DNA of 64,000 bases from Symbiodinium natans. Taxonomy: Eukaryota; Sar; Dinophyceae; Suessiales; Symbiodiniaceae. Positions within the stretch are counted from its first letter, which is position 1; each line of letters starts with the position of its first letter. Of this stretch, positions 51,589-62,100 are shown in pieces. The position numbers and the translations under genes are program-made. The stretch spans positions 470,001-534,000 of the forward strand of contig CAJNDS010000003.1 of NCBI GenBank assembly GCA_905221605.1. The letters are read 5' to 3'. The notes under the pieces are model-generated. The model saw only the letters and a program-made list of their open reading frames with translations, ran no database searches and was not told where the DNA came from.

Positions 51589-52006
51589 GCAGAAGAATCC
51601 CTTTATTGCCTTTAATAAGGAAGAATGTTTTTGATTGTTTTGGGGGTTCTTAAGCAATCACTAGACTTGTCACGTCGTTTCTTGAGGCTTCCTGGTTTTG
51701 GGTTTTGGGGGGCCTTGGGGTTTCCCTGTTAGGTCATTCGACTACATGGACCCCTATCTCAGTGCCGCTTCCGCAGCGCTTGTGGCGCAAGTGCTCCAAA
51801 AGCGGATACCAGGTGTGGATACATCCATGAAGCTTCCGGCTCACAACTGCACAGCGGTCGCGGCCAGATCGCGTTTGCAGGCCGAATGGCGCGTACTGGG
51901 AGCCTTGCCATAGGGGCCCCAAGGTTCAAGGATGAGCCGGACGAGATGGAGATGGAGATGCTGTAGATGTCACCGCAGAAGCAGGAGGCGCGAAGCCAGG
52001 AGACTG
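51589..52006. other. No gene seen
   Basis: Short frames only; G-rich TTTTGGGGGG near 51645 and 51700. Confidence 0.3.
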
Positions 52007-52063
52007 GTTAGGGTTTAGGGTTTAGGGTTTAGGGTTTAGGGTTTAGGGTTTAGGGTTTAGGGT
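52007..52063 (+). repeat. Interstitial telomere tract, TTTAGGG orientation
   Basis: Eight perfect repeats followed by TTTTTTTGGGG. Confidence 0.9.
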
Positions 52064-52203
52064 TTTTTTGGGGCCGGGCTTCGGGACACTTTTTTTTGTG
52101 GAGGCCCTTTGGCTTTCTGGGAAGCGGGAAGAGCTTGCATCAATGAGAACGTGCGCGGAACAGTTCGGGTGCTTTGTTTCCCCGTGATCTTGTTTGACCT
52201 TTG

Positions 52204-52503
52204 TTAGAAGTCAAGTTCGGATTGTAGATTGCGATCCAAACGAAACCCGTGGTTGATGGCACCTGCGACACTTAGGGATTGATCATCGCTTTGGAAAACA
52301 ACATGGGCACCAACCCATTGACGCACAGCCAGTTCTCCTTGTGCAGGCTGCATGTCTGCTACCCACGTTACCACGTGAGGACGGCATGAAGGAAAGTCAC
52401 CCAAACGGACGGCGAACACAACCTCCGACTTGTGAACGACCTGCGGGCCCCTCGCATCGTCTAACATCCACTCACAAAAGCCAACCGAAGGCACCGCTTG
52501 CAC
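52204..52503 (-). other. Open frame of unknown nature
   Basis: A minus-strand frame with a fairly protein-like composition (SVGFCEWMLDDARG, VVFAVRLGDFPSC, AGAINHGFRLDRNL) but no recognised family. It could be an exon. Confidence 0.2.
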
Positions 52504-52519
52504 AGCTCGTTGAGTCGTA

Positions 52520-52562
52520 GAGTCGCCCCCCCCCCCCTCCCTTCCCCCGCCCCTACCACCGC
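52520..52562. other. C-rich run
   Basis: Run of ten or more C followed by CTCCCTTCCCCCGCCCC. Confidence 0.7.
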
Positions 52563-54520
52563 CCCGAAACCGGATGCCGGAAGAGCTCGCCCGCGGATGT
52601 TCTCAGCTTCAAGACAGGGAAATCATTCGGCCTCATCTATTTAGAGGTGGGGCTTGCTATTTGTTTCCTGTATGATGCTGTGAATGTTGTGATGTGCCTT
52701 CTGATTCTCGTGGTTGTCGGCAGTGAGCTTCTGTAGGCTGACGTACGCTTCTTTGCTTTCTTTCTCTCAGCCTTGCTGCAGGTTGCTCCTGTGCCTGCCG
52801 CCGCCATGCCAGACTGCGCCAGGATCGCTTGCAAGGGCCAGGAATCCAGGTCAGGCTTCAAGTATGATAAGGGTACCCATTTTTCTTACCATTCAGGTTT
52901 AATAAGGAACCACCAAAACAACAAGGGAACAAGCCAGTAGTTGGAGAGATCCTTCCAACCGTCTGGCGCTTGTACAGTGGCGCACGTCGCCAGCTTGACA
53001 GTCGCAAAGCGGCACGTGCCTTTGCCGTCTCAGTCGATGCAGGAGGCCTCAGGTGCAGGTGCACGCAGCCTCAGCCCACTCGTGTTCGCCGCGCAGCCCT
53101 AGTAAGCCCTAGACCCGAAGCCCTAAACCACCTTGGAAGCGGATCATGTTCCCGTTCTGGTTTCTTTGATGGTGGGTAGTGGGGGGAAGTGCCTTGCTGG
53201 TAGGTCCGCCTGCCTTTCTGAGGCCTTGTTTCTGGGCTTTCTGCCACATGGCCTGCGTGAGGCACGTTGCACGTGGACGTCTTCCACGTATTAAGTATTC
53301 CCATGCAGATTCCTCCCCTCCCTCCCCCACCCCTTTCCTTTGCGGAGACTTTGCATCAGTCCAGCCAAGAGAGCGCCGCCATGCGCCTCAGGCCTGACCG
53401 CCGTAGCCACAAGGTGCTTCCTCGGTGCTGAGGATTAGGATGACTAGCCGAAGATTAGGAAGCTCGGCTCAGCTCGCTGACGTCCCATGGCCTTGTCGAG
53501 GGTGAGGATGACATGAATGAAGGTTCATGAGCATTGGAACACTGCAAGGCCACTCAGGACTTCAAGAGGTCCTTTGCGCAGTCTTTGCCATTCCTCCTTC
53601 TTTCACGGTGCACTTCTGGAGCCGTTTGGGTCGTCGTAGCACTTCTTCGCTGCTTTCGCTGTGCTCAACCATCGCGCCTCATCTCTTAAGGCTGCTTCTC
53701 GTGCAGCTTTCCGGGGCAGAGTGGCCACGTAAGGGAGAGTCGGACAAGGGCGTTCACGATGGCCTTCTCTGTGCGTCCTGTTTCGTCGCCAGGGCCATAG
53801 TCTTGTCTAGAAGCACCAAGGCCACCGGCGGGAAACGCAAATGAGTCCTTGAGCCTCTTCAGGCTTCTGGGATCTTCCGCGTGCTGTGCCAAGTGTCTGG
53901 GCGCATTTTGGGATGTTTGAGGATCGCCGGGCCTTTCCTTGCGGATACACCTCCAAGGACATGAGGTCGCACCCTGACTGGTACTTCAAAGTTTTTCTCA
54001 CATCTAGCCCACGTACGCGCCACATGTGTGCCATGAAGTCGACAAGCTCGAAACCGATGTTCCAGCAAAGTTGCGCCGACGGTCACGCCTGCCAGATAAT
54101 GCCTAACGTGGGCCGGATACCCGGGGGTTCGCTAGGCATTTCTAATGCCTAATGCCCGCCCCCCAAATGCATATTGCACCTCCGAGAACTTCGACTAGAG
54201 GATTTTTTGTTCTGCTTTTTAGAGTCTGTTTAACAGAGGGTGTCTGTCCTTGCGTTTCCTGGTTTCAAGAGCCGTCGCATTAATCTCAAGACCCATTCGG
54301 ACCTTTTAAAACTTTAAAGCCTGCAGCAGCTCGGCACTTGAAGAAAGTTCCGACGGCTCGGAAGAGTTTTCAGGCTGTTCCTAGACAGGCTTTGAGTCCT
54401 AGGTAGGATAAGGGGGACCCTTAAAAGCGAACACTTCTAAACCCTCTTCTGGCTCTCTTAAACAGGGACCTTATTGAGAGGGTCTAGATCCCCAAGGGTC
54501 CCCCTAATCCTACCTCCAGG
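52563..54520. other. No recognisable gene
   Basis: Many short frames without motifs. A segment at about 54025-54090 is similar to one at about 55921-55985. Confidence 0.3.
54025..54095 (+). repeat. Dispersed 65-bp repeat, copy 1
   Basis: CAAGCTCGAAACCGATGT followed by CAGCAAAGTTGCGCCGAC; a diverged copy is at 55921-55985 with CAGCGAAGTTGCACCGAC. Confidence 0.65.
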
Positions 54521-54522
54521 AA

Positions 54523-54577
54523 GCCCTAAACCCTAAACCCTAAACCCCTAAGCCCTAAACCCTAAACCCTAAACCTA
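54523..54577 (-). repeat. Interstitial telomere tract, CCCTAAA orientation
   Basis: About seven repeats with CCCCTAAG variants. Confidence 0.85.
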
Positions 54578-54686
54578 ATCCTAGCTCCTACTGAGAGTGC
54601 TCTGACAGTTCCTGAGAGTTGCCTGATGGTTCCAGAGCCCCTCTTGTGTCTCGCACGCAATCAAGCCACCGGGCATTCCAAGTTTC

Positions 54687-54721
54687 CCTAAACCCTAAAC
54701 CCCAAGCCCCAAACCCTAAAT
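54687..54721 (-). repeat. Short telomere-type tract, CCCTAAA orientation
   Basis: Four repeats with CCCCAAG variants. Confidence 0.75.
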
Positions 54722-55722
54722 CGTTCTTGGACAGCGAATCGCGACAGGTTACCGAGGCATTGGCCCCTGGCAAACGGGCCCGCCAGAAATTTGGCGGGGA
54801 TTTGTAAGGGGTCCGGGGCTCTCTTCTGCTTGGGCACGCTCGACCCGAAGCAGACCAGTCCGCATGCTTGGCGCTTGTGTCAAGAGCTTGCGCTCTGCCC
54901 GACCCGGAAGACAGAGAATACCAGCTGATTACTGACGTCTTGGGGCAGTTTCTACCTAAGCGCAATGGAGCATAGCAGGCCAGGACTCGATTGCATCCGA
55001 CTTGCTCTTCTGCTCTTCTCTCTTGATGACAGAACATGGAGAGGTCGGGAGCACCAACGGCTTGTGCACATTCCGTTGAGCCTCGTGCCCTGCTGCGAGC
55101 ACTCTCCCCCTTCTCCGCCTTCTCCTGCGCTGAGCAGGCGTGCCTGGACTGCCAGCGAGGTCGACGCATGCCACTGTCACTCCCATTCTTCCTTTCCCGC
55201 GCTCAAGGCTTAGGCAACATGGCCGGACGCTGCAGGCACCGTAGGGTGTGAACATTCAGGCGAATTGCAGGTGGGTTTCTGGATGCCTCTCTGTGGGTTT
55301 CCCTAGCAGCTCCCCAGCGATGCCAGGGAGCACCCTAGTCTTCCCCAGTGCTCGCTAGTGCTCCGCAGCGCTCCCGAAGCCTGTTCAGTTGAGGAGTGCT
55401 GGGGAGCTTCTTCCTGCTTTTTGCATGTGTTCACTGCGAAGTTATGAGAGGGCTCTGAACTTCAGAGCCGCGCCATGTGTGCAGTGTGTGTGCTGTTCCT
55501 CTCCTTCGTGCTGCTGACTACTCTAATGCAAGGATTTGCTGCGGCAGCGCTGGGGAAGACAGGCGCAGAGCTGGGAAGCAGATGCTAGCCCCCCCCCCCC
55601 CCCCCGAACTCCCCCTCCCCCTTGAAGAACATGACAAGCAGAGCCTGACAAAGTTTGACTGCCAGACCTTCGACAAAGCCCGAGAATGAGCACGGCTTCC
55701 AAGTTTGTGGACTTCACCTAAG
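54722..55722. other. No recognisable gene
   Basis: Overlapping frames on both strands without motifs. Contains a run of C (about 55590-55606). Confidence 0.3.
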
Positions 55723-55768
55723 GGTTTTAGGGTTTAGGGATGTTTAGGGTTCAGGGCTTAGGGCTTTG
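55723..55768 (+). repeat. Degenerate telomere-type tract
   Basis: TTTAGGGTTTAGGGATGTTTAGGG and later TTCAGGGCTTAGGGC. Confidence 0.7.
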
Positions 55769-56442
55769 TCGACATCATGGAGCCATTCTCAAGCGTGGTA
55801 CCTTGTGAACTTGCCAGATCCCATGGGCAATTACGACTCATTCTTCGCCCGGTCTTGCACTCTACTCTTACGGAATCCAAAAGTCAGAACGAAGCAAAGG
55901 CAACTTTCGAAAGCAGCCAGGTGTGCGCCATAGAGTCGAACAAGCTCGAAACCGATGTGTCAGCGAAGTTGCACCGACTCCATGGCCAGAGCGCCTGTTC
56001 CACGCCCTGCGGCTTCCCCGCCAACGTGTTCAGCCTGCTGCGCACCGATGGGACGATGCAGGGTTCGCGCACGACCAGGATAAAATCCAAGGCTGAGGCT
56101 TCCCCCCTTTATTCGCTTAGATGTTTTATCCTGTGACATGTGAGCAAGGGTCCCAGAACTCGGGCAAATGCGGCTTTAGCTCGGTAGGACATTTGCATGC
56201 TGAAGTGTCAAAAGCCCGACGGGGAATACCGAAAAGCGACGCCCCTTTGTATTCAGAGCAGAAACATAGCCCTCCAGAGCGCGCCCAAAGCGACGCCCTA
56301 GCGACACCCATTTGGAAGGCTTGAATGCCTGACTTCAGCAGTTGGCCCGCCCTCCGTATCACAGATTTGTCTGCGGCGCCGCGATCGGAACATCAGAAGC
56401 TTCCGGGAGTCCTTGCCAGATGCTGCAAGCTATGCTGCAAGC
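55769..56442. other. No recognisable gene
   Basis: Includes the second copy of the dispersed 65-bp repeat at 55921-55985; plus-strand frame 55777-56136 is open but unassigned. Confidence 0.3.
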
Positions 56443-56489
56443 GAGGGTTTAGGGTTTAGGGTTTAGGGTTTAGGGTTTAGGGTTTAGGG
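56443..56489 (+). repeat. Interstitial telomere tract, TTTAGGG orientation
   Basis: Six perfect repeats, paired in opposite orientation with 56614-56659. Confidence 0.92.
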
Positions 56490-56613
56490 CAGCTGTCAAC
56501 TTGCCCATAGGAGATGTGTGCTGGGGAAGCAAATCTCGACAATCTGTCGTCCTCGGGCTGCGCTGCGCTGCAGGCAGTCGAAGGCTCATCGCCGGGGGCC
56601 GCTCCGGCCCATG

Positions 56614-56659
56614 AAACCCTAAACCCTAAACCCTAAACCCTAAACCCGAAACCCTAAAT
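56614..56659 (-). repeat. Interstitial telomere tract, CCCTAAA orientation
   Basis: Six repeats with one CCCGAAA. Confidence 0.92.
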
Positions 56660-56775
56660 CCCTGTGAGAGTCCGGGGAAGGGCAGCTTCTTCGGAGATTG
56701 ACAGCTTCCGTCCCCTCCGCGCCCCCAAGACGCCCGCGGGTTCCCTCTCTTTTTGCAAAGGTCTTACATGGAAGG

Positions 56776-56798
56776 TTTGGGGTTTAGGGTTTAGGGTA
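56776..56798 (+). repeat. Short telomere-type tract
   Basis: GGTTTGGGGTTTAGGGTTTAGGG. Confidence 0.8.
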
Positions 56799-57548
56799 TC
56801 ATCAGGCAGATCACGAACAGCTACCCCAGGGCCAGCATTCTGACCTCTACAGCCCCCTGGTTTTGTGAGACAGCTTTCGGCGGGATGATGTTGTCTGTTG
56901 TAGATTGACCGCTGGTGCATCCTGAATGCAGAAGCAGCAGCTTCTGGGAGGCAGAAGTGGCGCTTCGCCTGGCCCCTGAAGGTGAGAAGTTCTTAGCGCA
57001 TGCCAGGTTGCAGCAGCTTTTTGACAGAAGCCGTTGTGGAATAACTGCCCAGTGCTCAAGCCTACACCATAAGAAGAGCCCGGAAGCGGGGGTGTTACAT
57101 GAACTCCACTATCGCAAGTTTGGCTTGGCATGCAGGCATGTCAGCAGTCTTGCAATCGAAGCCGTGCCAGGGGTTGTGAGAAGTGCATACGGTTGAGGAG
57201 ACCTGGCTGCTTGAAACTGGGCATGCGCGATTCCTGTCGTGGAGGGTGTGGGTCAGTACGATGTCGGTGATGACAAGTTCGTCTTATTGCCCGCGCTATT
57301 GGGCTATGGGCAGTGAGCCTCCGAAGCGCTGCCGGAATGACCCCTCTTACTCGGAAGTGAGCATCAGTCGAAGACTGAGTTAATTCGAGCGGGGACACCA
57401 AGTACTAAAACCCTGTAAAGCGACGGGACATCCCCCCACTTTTTGCAAATGGAGGAAGACAGGGTCTCGGGTCCTGATGTGCCAATGTCCGTCTCCATTT
57501 TTGGGTTTGGCTGGCTGGCCTGCAGGCTCCTGTTAAATGGCTGGCAGG
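56799..57548. other. No recognisable gene
   Basis: Plus-strand frames 56915-57196 and 57183-57383 are open but unassigned. Confidence 0.3.
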
Positions 57549-57620
57549 ACCCTAAACCCTAAACCCTAAACCCTAAACCCTAAACCCTAAACCCTAAACC
57601 CTAAACCCTAAACCCTAAAC
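57549..57620 (-). repeat. Interstitial telomere tract, CCCTAAA orientation
   Basis: Ten perfect repeats. Confidence 0.92.
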
Positions 57621-57919
57621 TCTCGCCTGTTGACGTTGGGCAACCCTGTGAGACGCCGGAGTTGCGGAGTCTCGTGGTCATGACAGCTCCCAGGGACGTC
57701 AGGCATTGGCAGCTCCATTTTCCATCCCCCCTCGTCCTCACACGCTGGGGATGACGGGACCACTTGAAAAGCCACACCTGTTGGAAGAAGTAAATCTGCA
57801 CTGCCTCAAAGCTGCGTGGCTCCTGGCTCGTAAAGCCAAAACCTCCTCCTCGTACTTCGTAACGCCCCCAGCTGTGCCCCACCTGCTGTAGTCCTCCGCT
57901 CCCAGACACACAAGAAGGT
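57621..57919. other. No gene seen
   Basis: Segment between two CCCTAAA tracts of the same orientation; nothing recognised. Confidence 0.3.
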
Positions 57920-58013
57920 CCCTAACCCTAAACCCTAAACCCTAAACCCTAAACCCTAAACCCAAAAACCCTAAACCCTAAACCCTAACCCCTAAACCCT
58001 AAACCCTAAACCT
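57920..58013 (-). repeat. Interstitial telomere tract, CCCTAAA orientation
   Basis: About thirteen repeats with CCCAAAAA and CCCCTAAA variants. Confidence 0.92.
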
Positions 58014-59060
58014 GTATGGCCATGCCAGCCCCACCTAGGCTGTGGCGTGCCGGCTGTTCGCTGAAGGTCCTGCACATGTTGGGCTCCATTGCGAGCTGCG
58101 ATGAGCGTGGGACCGGGTCTCGGCAACAGCTTCCCAGGTTGAGGTTCAACACTTGCCACCGCTGTCTTATGCCTCAGGCTCCAGGAACCGTCCCCCAGAA
58201 AGCCCTGGCAATGAGGTTCAGGATAAGCCCGCGACTTCCTTCGAGGCCCCATCTTCGCCCAAGCCCCCAAGAACGTGGAGGTGCCCTGAGAGCTCAGGAT
58301 CTGTTCACTTCAAAAATGGTGCTTCTGCTGGTGTCGCTTCACTTCTGAGTGTAGGATCGGATGCGCAGGGTACTGTAGACCCCGAAGCCTGCTCCACCCA
58401 ATAAGCAGACCGTCTCAACCCAAAAGGCACCCACCCTCTTCAGCTTGCGAGGGGCCGAGCTTCAGACTGAGTCCCCACCTCTGCGGCTTAGAACTCGAGG
58501 CTCCCACGCGGCGAAGCCAGACTCACTCATCCTGCCGTCGTGCTGGAGCTGAACCGAGCAGCGCACGCAACCAAGCCCTCAACTTGGCAGGGGAGACCAA
58601 GGAATATGGAGTCCTCGCAGTTGCTCTTGGCGATCCGAGGGGGGGGGGCCTGATGCTGGCCTAGGAGCGGATGACCAGGCCTTCGTTGGGCTGCGGCCCC
58701 TCTTGCAGGGTCGTTCCTTCATGCCCCCCCGGATTCCCCGCTCTTTGACCACCTTGGGATTGACTATCACTTGTACGCCGCCCTCAGAAGTAGGTCTTGG
58801 CTTGCCGCCCAGTTCCAGAAGTGATGTTTAGAGTTTCAGGCGAGCCGAAGAAACAGTTTGTAAAGGATCTTACACATTCTACATTCTGTGGGGCCTCAAC
58901 TCCACTGTAGTCCCCACTTCTGCGGTCTAGGGTAGAAGCTCGAACGCAGAGCACACGGCTAAGCCATCAGTTTCAGGGGGCAAAACCAGACGAAGTCGCA
59001 ACCCGAGCATCGCCGGGCAGTTCTGGAGATTGGTTTCGCTCGCCAGGTTTGGTTCTCGGC
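58014..59060. other. No recognisable gene
   Basis: Open frames (e.g. 58016-58348) are unassigned. Contains a nine-base G run near 58640. Confidence 0.3.
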
Positions 59061-61450
59061 ATACGTACCAGGTCCCGTGCATGCTAGACCCCATCTCAGG
59101 CCGTCGCTGCAAACCCTGGAGGCCCATCAAGATCTGGAGTGGACGTCGAGCCAGAGCGGACCGCGCTTTATCAGTGTAGGGCGGTACATCCCAAGCCGAT
59201 CGAGTTCTCTCAGCATGTATGAGAGCCCGAAAGTTCTAGACCCCATCTCAGGCCCAAGACCAGCCGATGCTTGGCAGGTCTCGTTCGTGGTCCTCTGATG
59301 TGCAGCTCACACTGGTGTAGGACACCCAGGGGACAGCCGCCGGAAGTGCTGGCACGAGTGGCAATCGCCTTTGGCGGGTGTAAGCTTTAGTCGGGCCCTG
59401 CAGAGACCCGACGGCCTTTTCGCTGAGAGCATTGTCATTATTGTCATTGAGCGAGTTCCTTCAGCATGTATCAGATCCCGAGCATGCTAGCCCGTCTCAG
59501 GCCCTTGCTGCAATCACCGGAGGTCCAGCAAGACCTGGAGTTGTCTTCGAGCACACTTGACGGTACATCCCAAGCCAATCCTGGTCTCGTTTGTGGTCCT
59601 GGTCCTGTGATGTGTAGCCTAGCATTCTGCCCACACTGGCGTACGAAACCTGGAGGAACAAACGCCCCGCAGTGCTGCATGAGTGGCAACACGGTTTGTG
59701 CTTCGGCGGAGATTGCTTTCCTGAGTTCCTCCACCATGTATCAGGTCCCGAACATGCTCGACCCCATCTCAGGCCGTTGCTGTAATCAGCGGAGGCCTGT
59801 CAAGACCAGCGCAGGTCTCGTTTGTGGTCCTCTGATGTGCGGCCTGGCAAGCAACGTGTATGGACAGCTGAGGATTGGCAGTTCCTACCCTAGTGCGGGA
59901 AGCCAACCTGGCCAGATGGGAACCGACCTGGTTCAGCTGCTCTTGCGGCACAACAGCTCGCAGAGCTTAGTCTGTGGCGATGGTTTCGACAACGCTGCGG
60001 CGCAAGTTGCCGGCAGAGTCCTGTCGCTTGACGCCCTCCACGCCTGTGATGCGCAAACGCTGGAGGCCCATCAAGACCTGGGGGCTGCACTTTATCAGTT
60101 TAGGGCTTGGCCCAATCGACGGTACATCCCAAGCCGATATTTGTCTCGTTTGTGGTCCTGTGATGTGTAGCCTGGCATACTGCCACTGGTGAAGGAAACC
60201 TGGGGAACAGCCGCCCCGCAGTGCTGCATGAGTGGCAATGGCCTCGGGCGGGTGTAAGCTTTAGTTTGGAACCACGGTTTGTACTCCGCCGGAGCTTGCT
60301 TACCTTTACAGGCCCCGCGGTCTTTTCAGCCCCCACGCGCTGAGAGCACTGCACTTTATCAGTGTGGGGCCTGGCCCAATTGACGGTACATACCAAGCGT
60401 TTGTGTTCCTGTGATGTGTAGCCTGGCATCCTGCCCACACTGCAGTGCTGCATGAGTGGCAATGGCCTCGGGCGGGTGTAAGCTTTAGTTTGGAACCACG
60501 GTTTGTACTCCGCCGGAGCTTGCTTACCTTTACAGGCCCCGCGGTCTTTTCAGCCCCCACGCGCTGAGAGCACTGCACTTTATCAGTGTGGGGCCTGGCC
60601 CAATTGACGGTACATACCAAGCGTTTGTGTTCCTGTGATGTGTAGCCTGGCATCCTGCCCACACTGCAGTGCTGCATGAGTGGCAATGGCCTCGGGCGGG
60701 TGTAAGCTTTAGTTTGGAACCACGGTTTGTACTCCGCCGGAGCTTGCTTACCTTTACAGGCCCCGCGGTCTTTTCAGCCCCCACGCGCTGAGAGCACTGC
60801 ACTTTATCAGTGTGGGGCCTGGCCCAATTGACGGTACATACCAAGCGTTTGTGTTCCTGTGATGTGTAGCCTGGCATCCTGCCCACACTGGTGTTAGAAA
60901 CCTGGGGGGAACAGCCGTCCCCGCCGTGCTGCATTAGCAATGGCCTAGGGCGGGTGTAGGCTTTAGTTTGCAACCACAGTTTGTGTTTTGTCGGAGCTTG
61001 CTTTCCTGTGCAGAAACCACGGCCATTTCAGCCCATGTGCTGAGAGCATTGTCATGGGGCGAGTTCCTTCAGCATGTATCAGATCCCGAACATTCTAGAC
61101 CCCATCTCGGGCCGCTGCTGCAACTGCCGGAGGGCTGCCAGAGTGGCCTGTGCCGTATGAGTTTAGGGCCTGGAACTACCGAGCGTGAATCCCAAGCTGA
61201 TCCTTCACAGGTCTTGTTTGTGGTCCTCTGATGTCTAGCCTGGCATGCTGCTCATGCTGGTGTAGGACACCCAGGGGACAGCCGCCTGCAGTGCTGGCAC
61301 GAGTGGCAATCGCCTTTGGCGGGTGTAAGCTGTAGTTTGGCGCAAGGTGCTCTGTGGGAGCTTGCTTCGCTATACCGACAGCCTTTTCAGCCCATGCGCG
61401 TTTAGAGCATTGACCGCCCTGATGACAAGTGACGTAGAAACCCTCCACGG
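59061..61450. repeat. Complex degenerate satellite
   Basis: Modules containing CAGCATGTATCAGATCCCG, ACCCCATCTCAGGCC, GACGGTACATCCCAAGCC, GTCTCGTTTGTGGTCCT and GTGGCAAT(G/C)GCCT recur in the same order (starts near 59070, 59210, 59463, 59733 and 61072), with insertions and deletions. Long frames are by-products. Confidence 0.8.
60227..60898. repeat. 224-bp exact tandem triplicate
   Basis: CATGAGTGGCAATGGCCTCG starts at 60227, 60451 and 60675; the copies look identical by eye. Confidence 0.95.
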
Positions 61451-62100
61451 GCATGAAAGGCCCACACCTACAAACGGTGCACTTTCCTTAAGCATAAAAA
61501 TTCCCACCTGGGCGACTCCTGATCCACCCCCCACTTGCTGTTAAGTTTCAAGCGGACGAGCCAGCCGTACAGGAACAGGGTGCACAGGGGGTTAGAACAG
61601 ATGGCACGCAAAATACGAATGTTCTCTGCACTCGCTTCTGTTCCAACCCCTTCATGCATTTGGCCGTGATGGTTGCGTCGCACCCGTGTTCGCTCGCCCG
61701 CTGCTCCGCATCAGGTGCGCGCTGAGCTCCTTGAGCAGTACGCTGGAGGACGTGCCCTTGCTAGCAGCTGCCGAAAAGACCGAAAGGATAGAACCGGGAA
61801 GGCCTGACACCTCAGCCGCCCTGCTACAGCTTGGGTCGGTTAGCCCATTCGCGTGTGTGCTGCGCCCCAGGCTTCCGGGCCTGTTTCACCCAGTCTTGAT
61901 GGCCCAGACGCTTACTATCTCCGGATTTGTTTGGCAAGCTTTCGCCTGCCTTCCAACACCTGCCTCGCCGTTGACCCTTAGCTTGTCCCCTGCGATCTCT
62001 GGTGGTCTGTTGTGGTGCTGCCGCCGTGATGGCGTGTCTGCTCGCCAGCTGCTCCGCATCAGGCGTGCACGCCTAGCTGCTTGAGCAGGGCTCAGGCTTT
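61451..62100. other. No recognisable gene
   Basis: Plus-strand frame 61686-62084 is open. It shares the word CGCCTGCCTTCC and CTGCTACAGC elements with the satellite that follows. It is probably a diverged relative of that satellite. Confidence 0.3.

Noticed and set aside
57549-58013. CCCTAAA tract as a true chromosome end
   Set aside because: More than 5 kb of other sequence follows and tracts face both ways, so these are interstitial.
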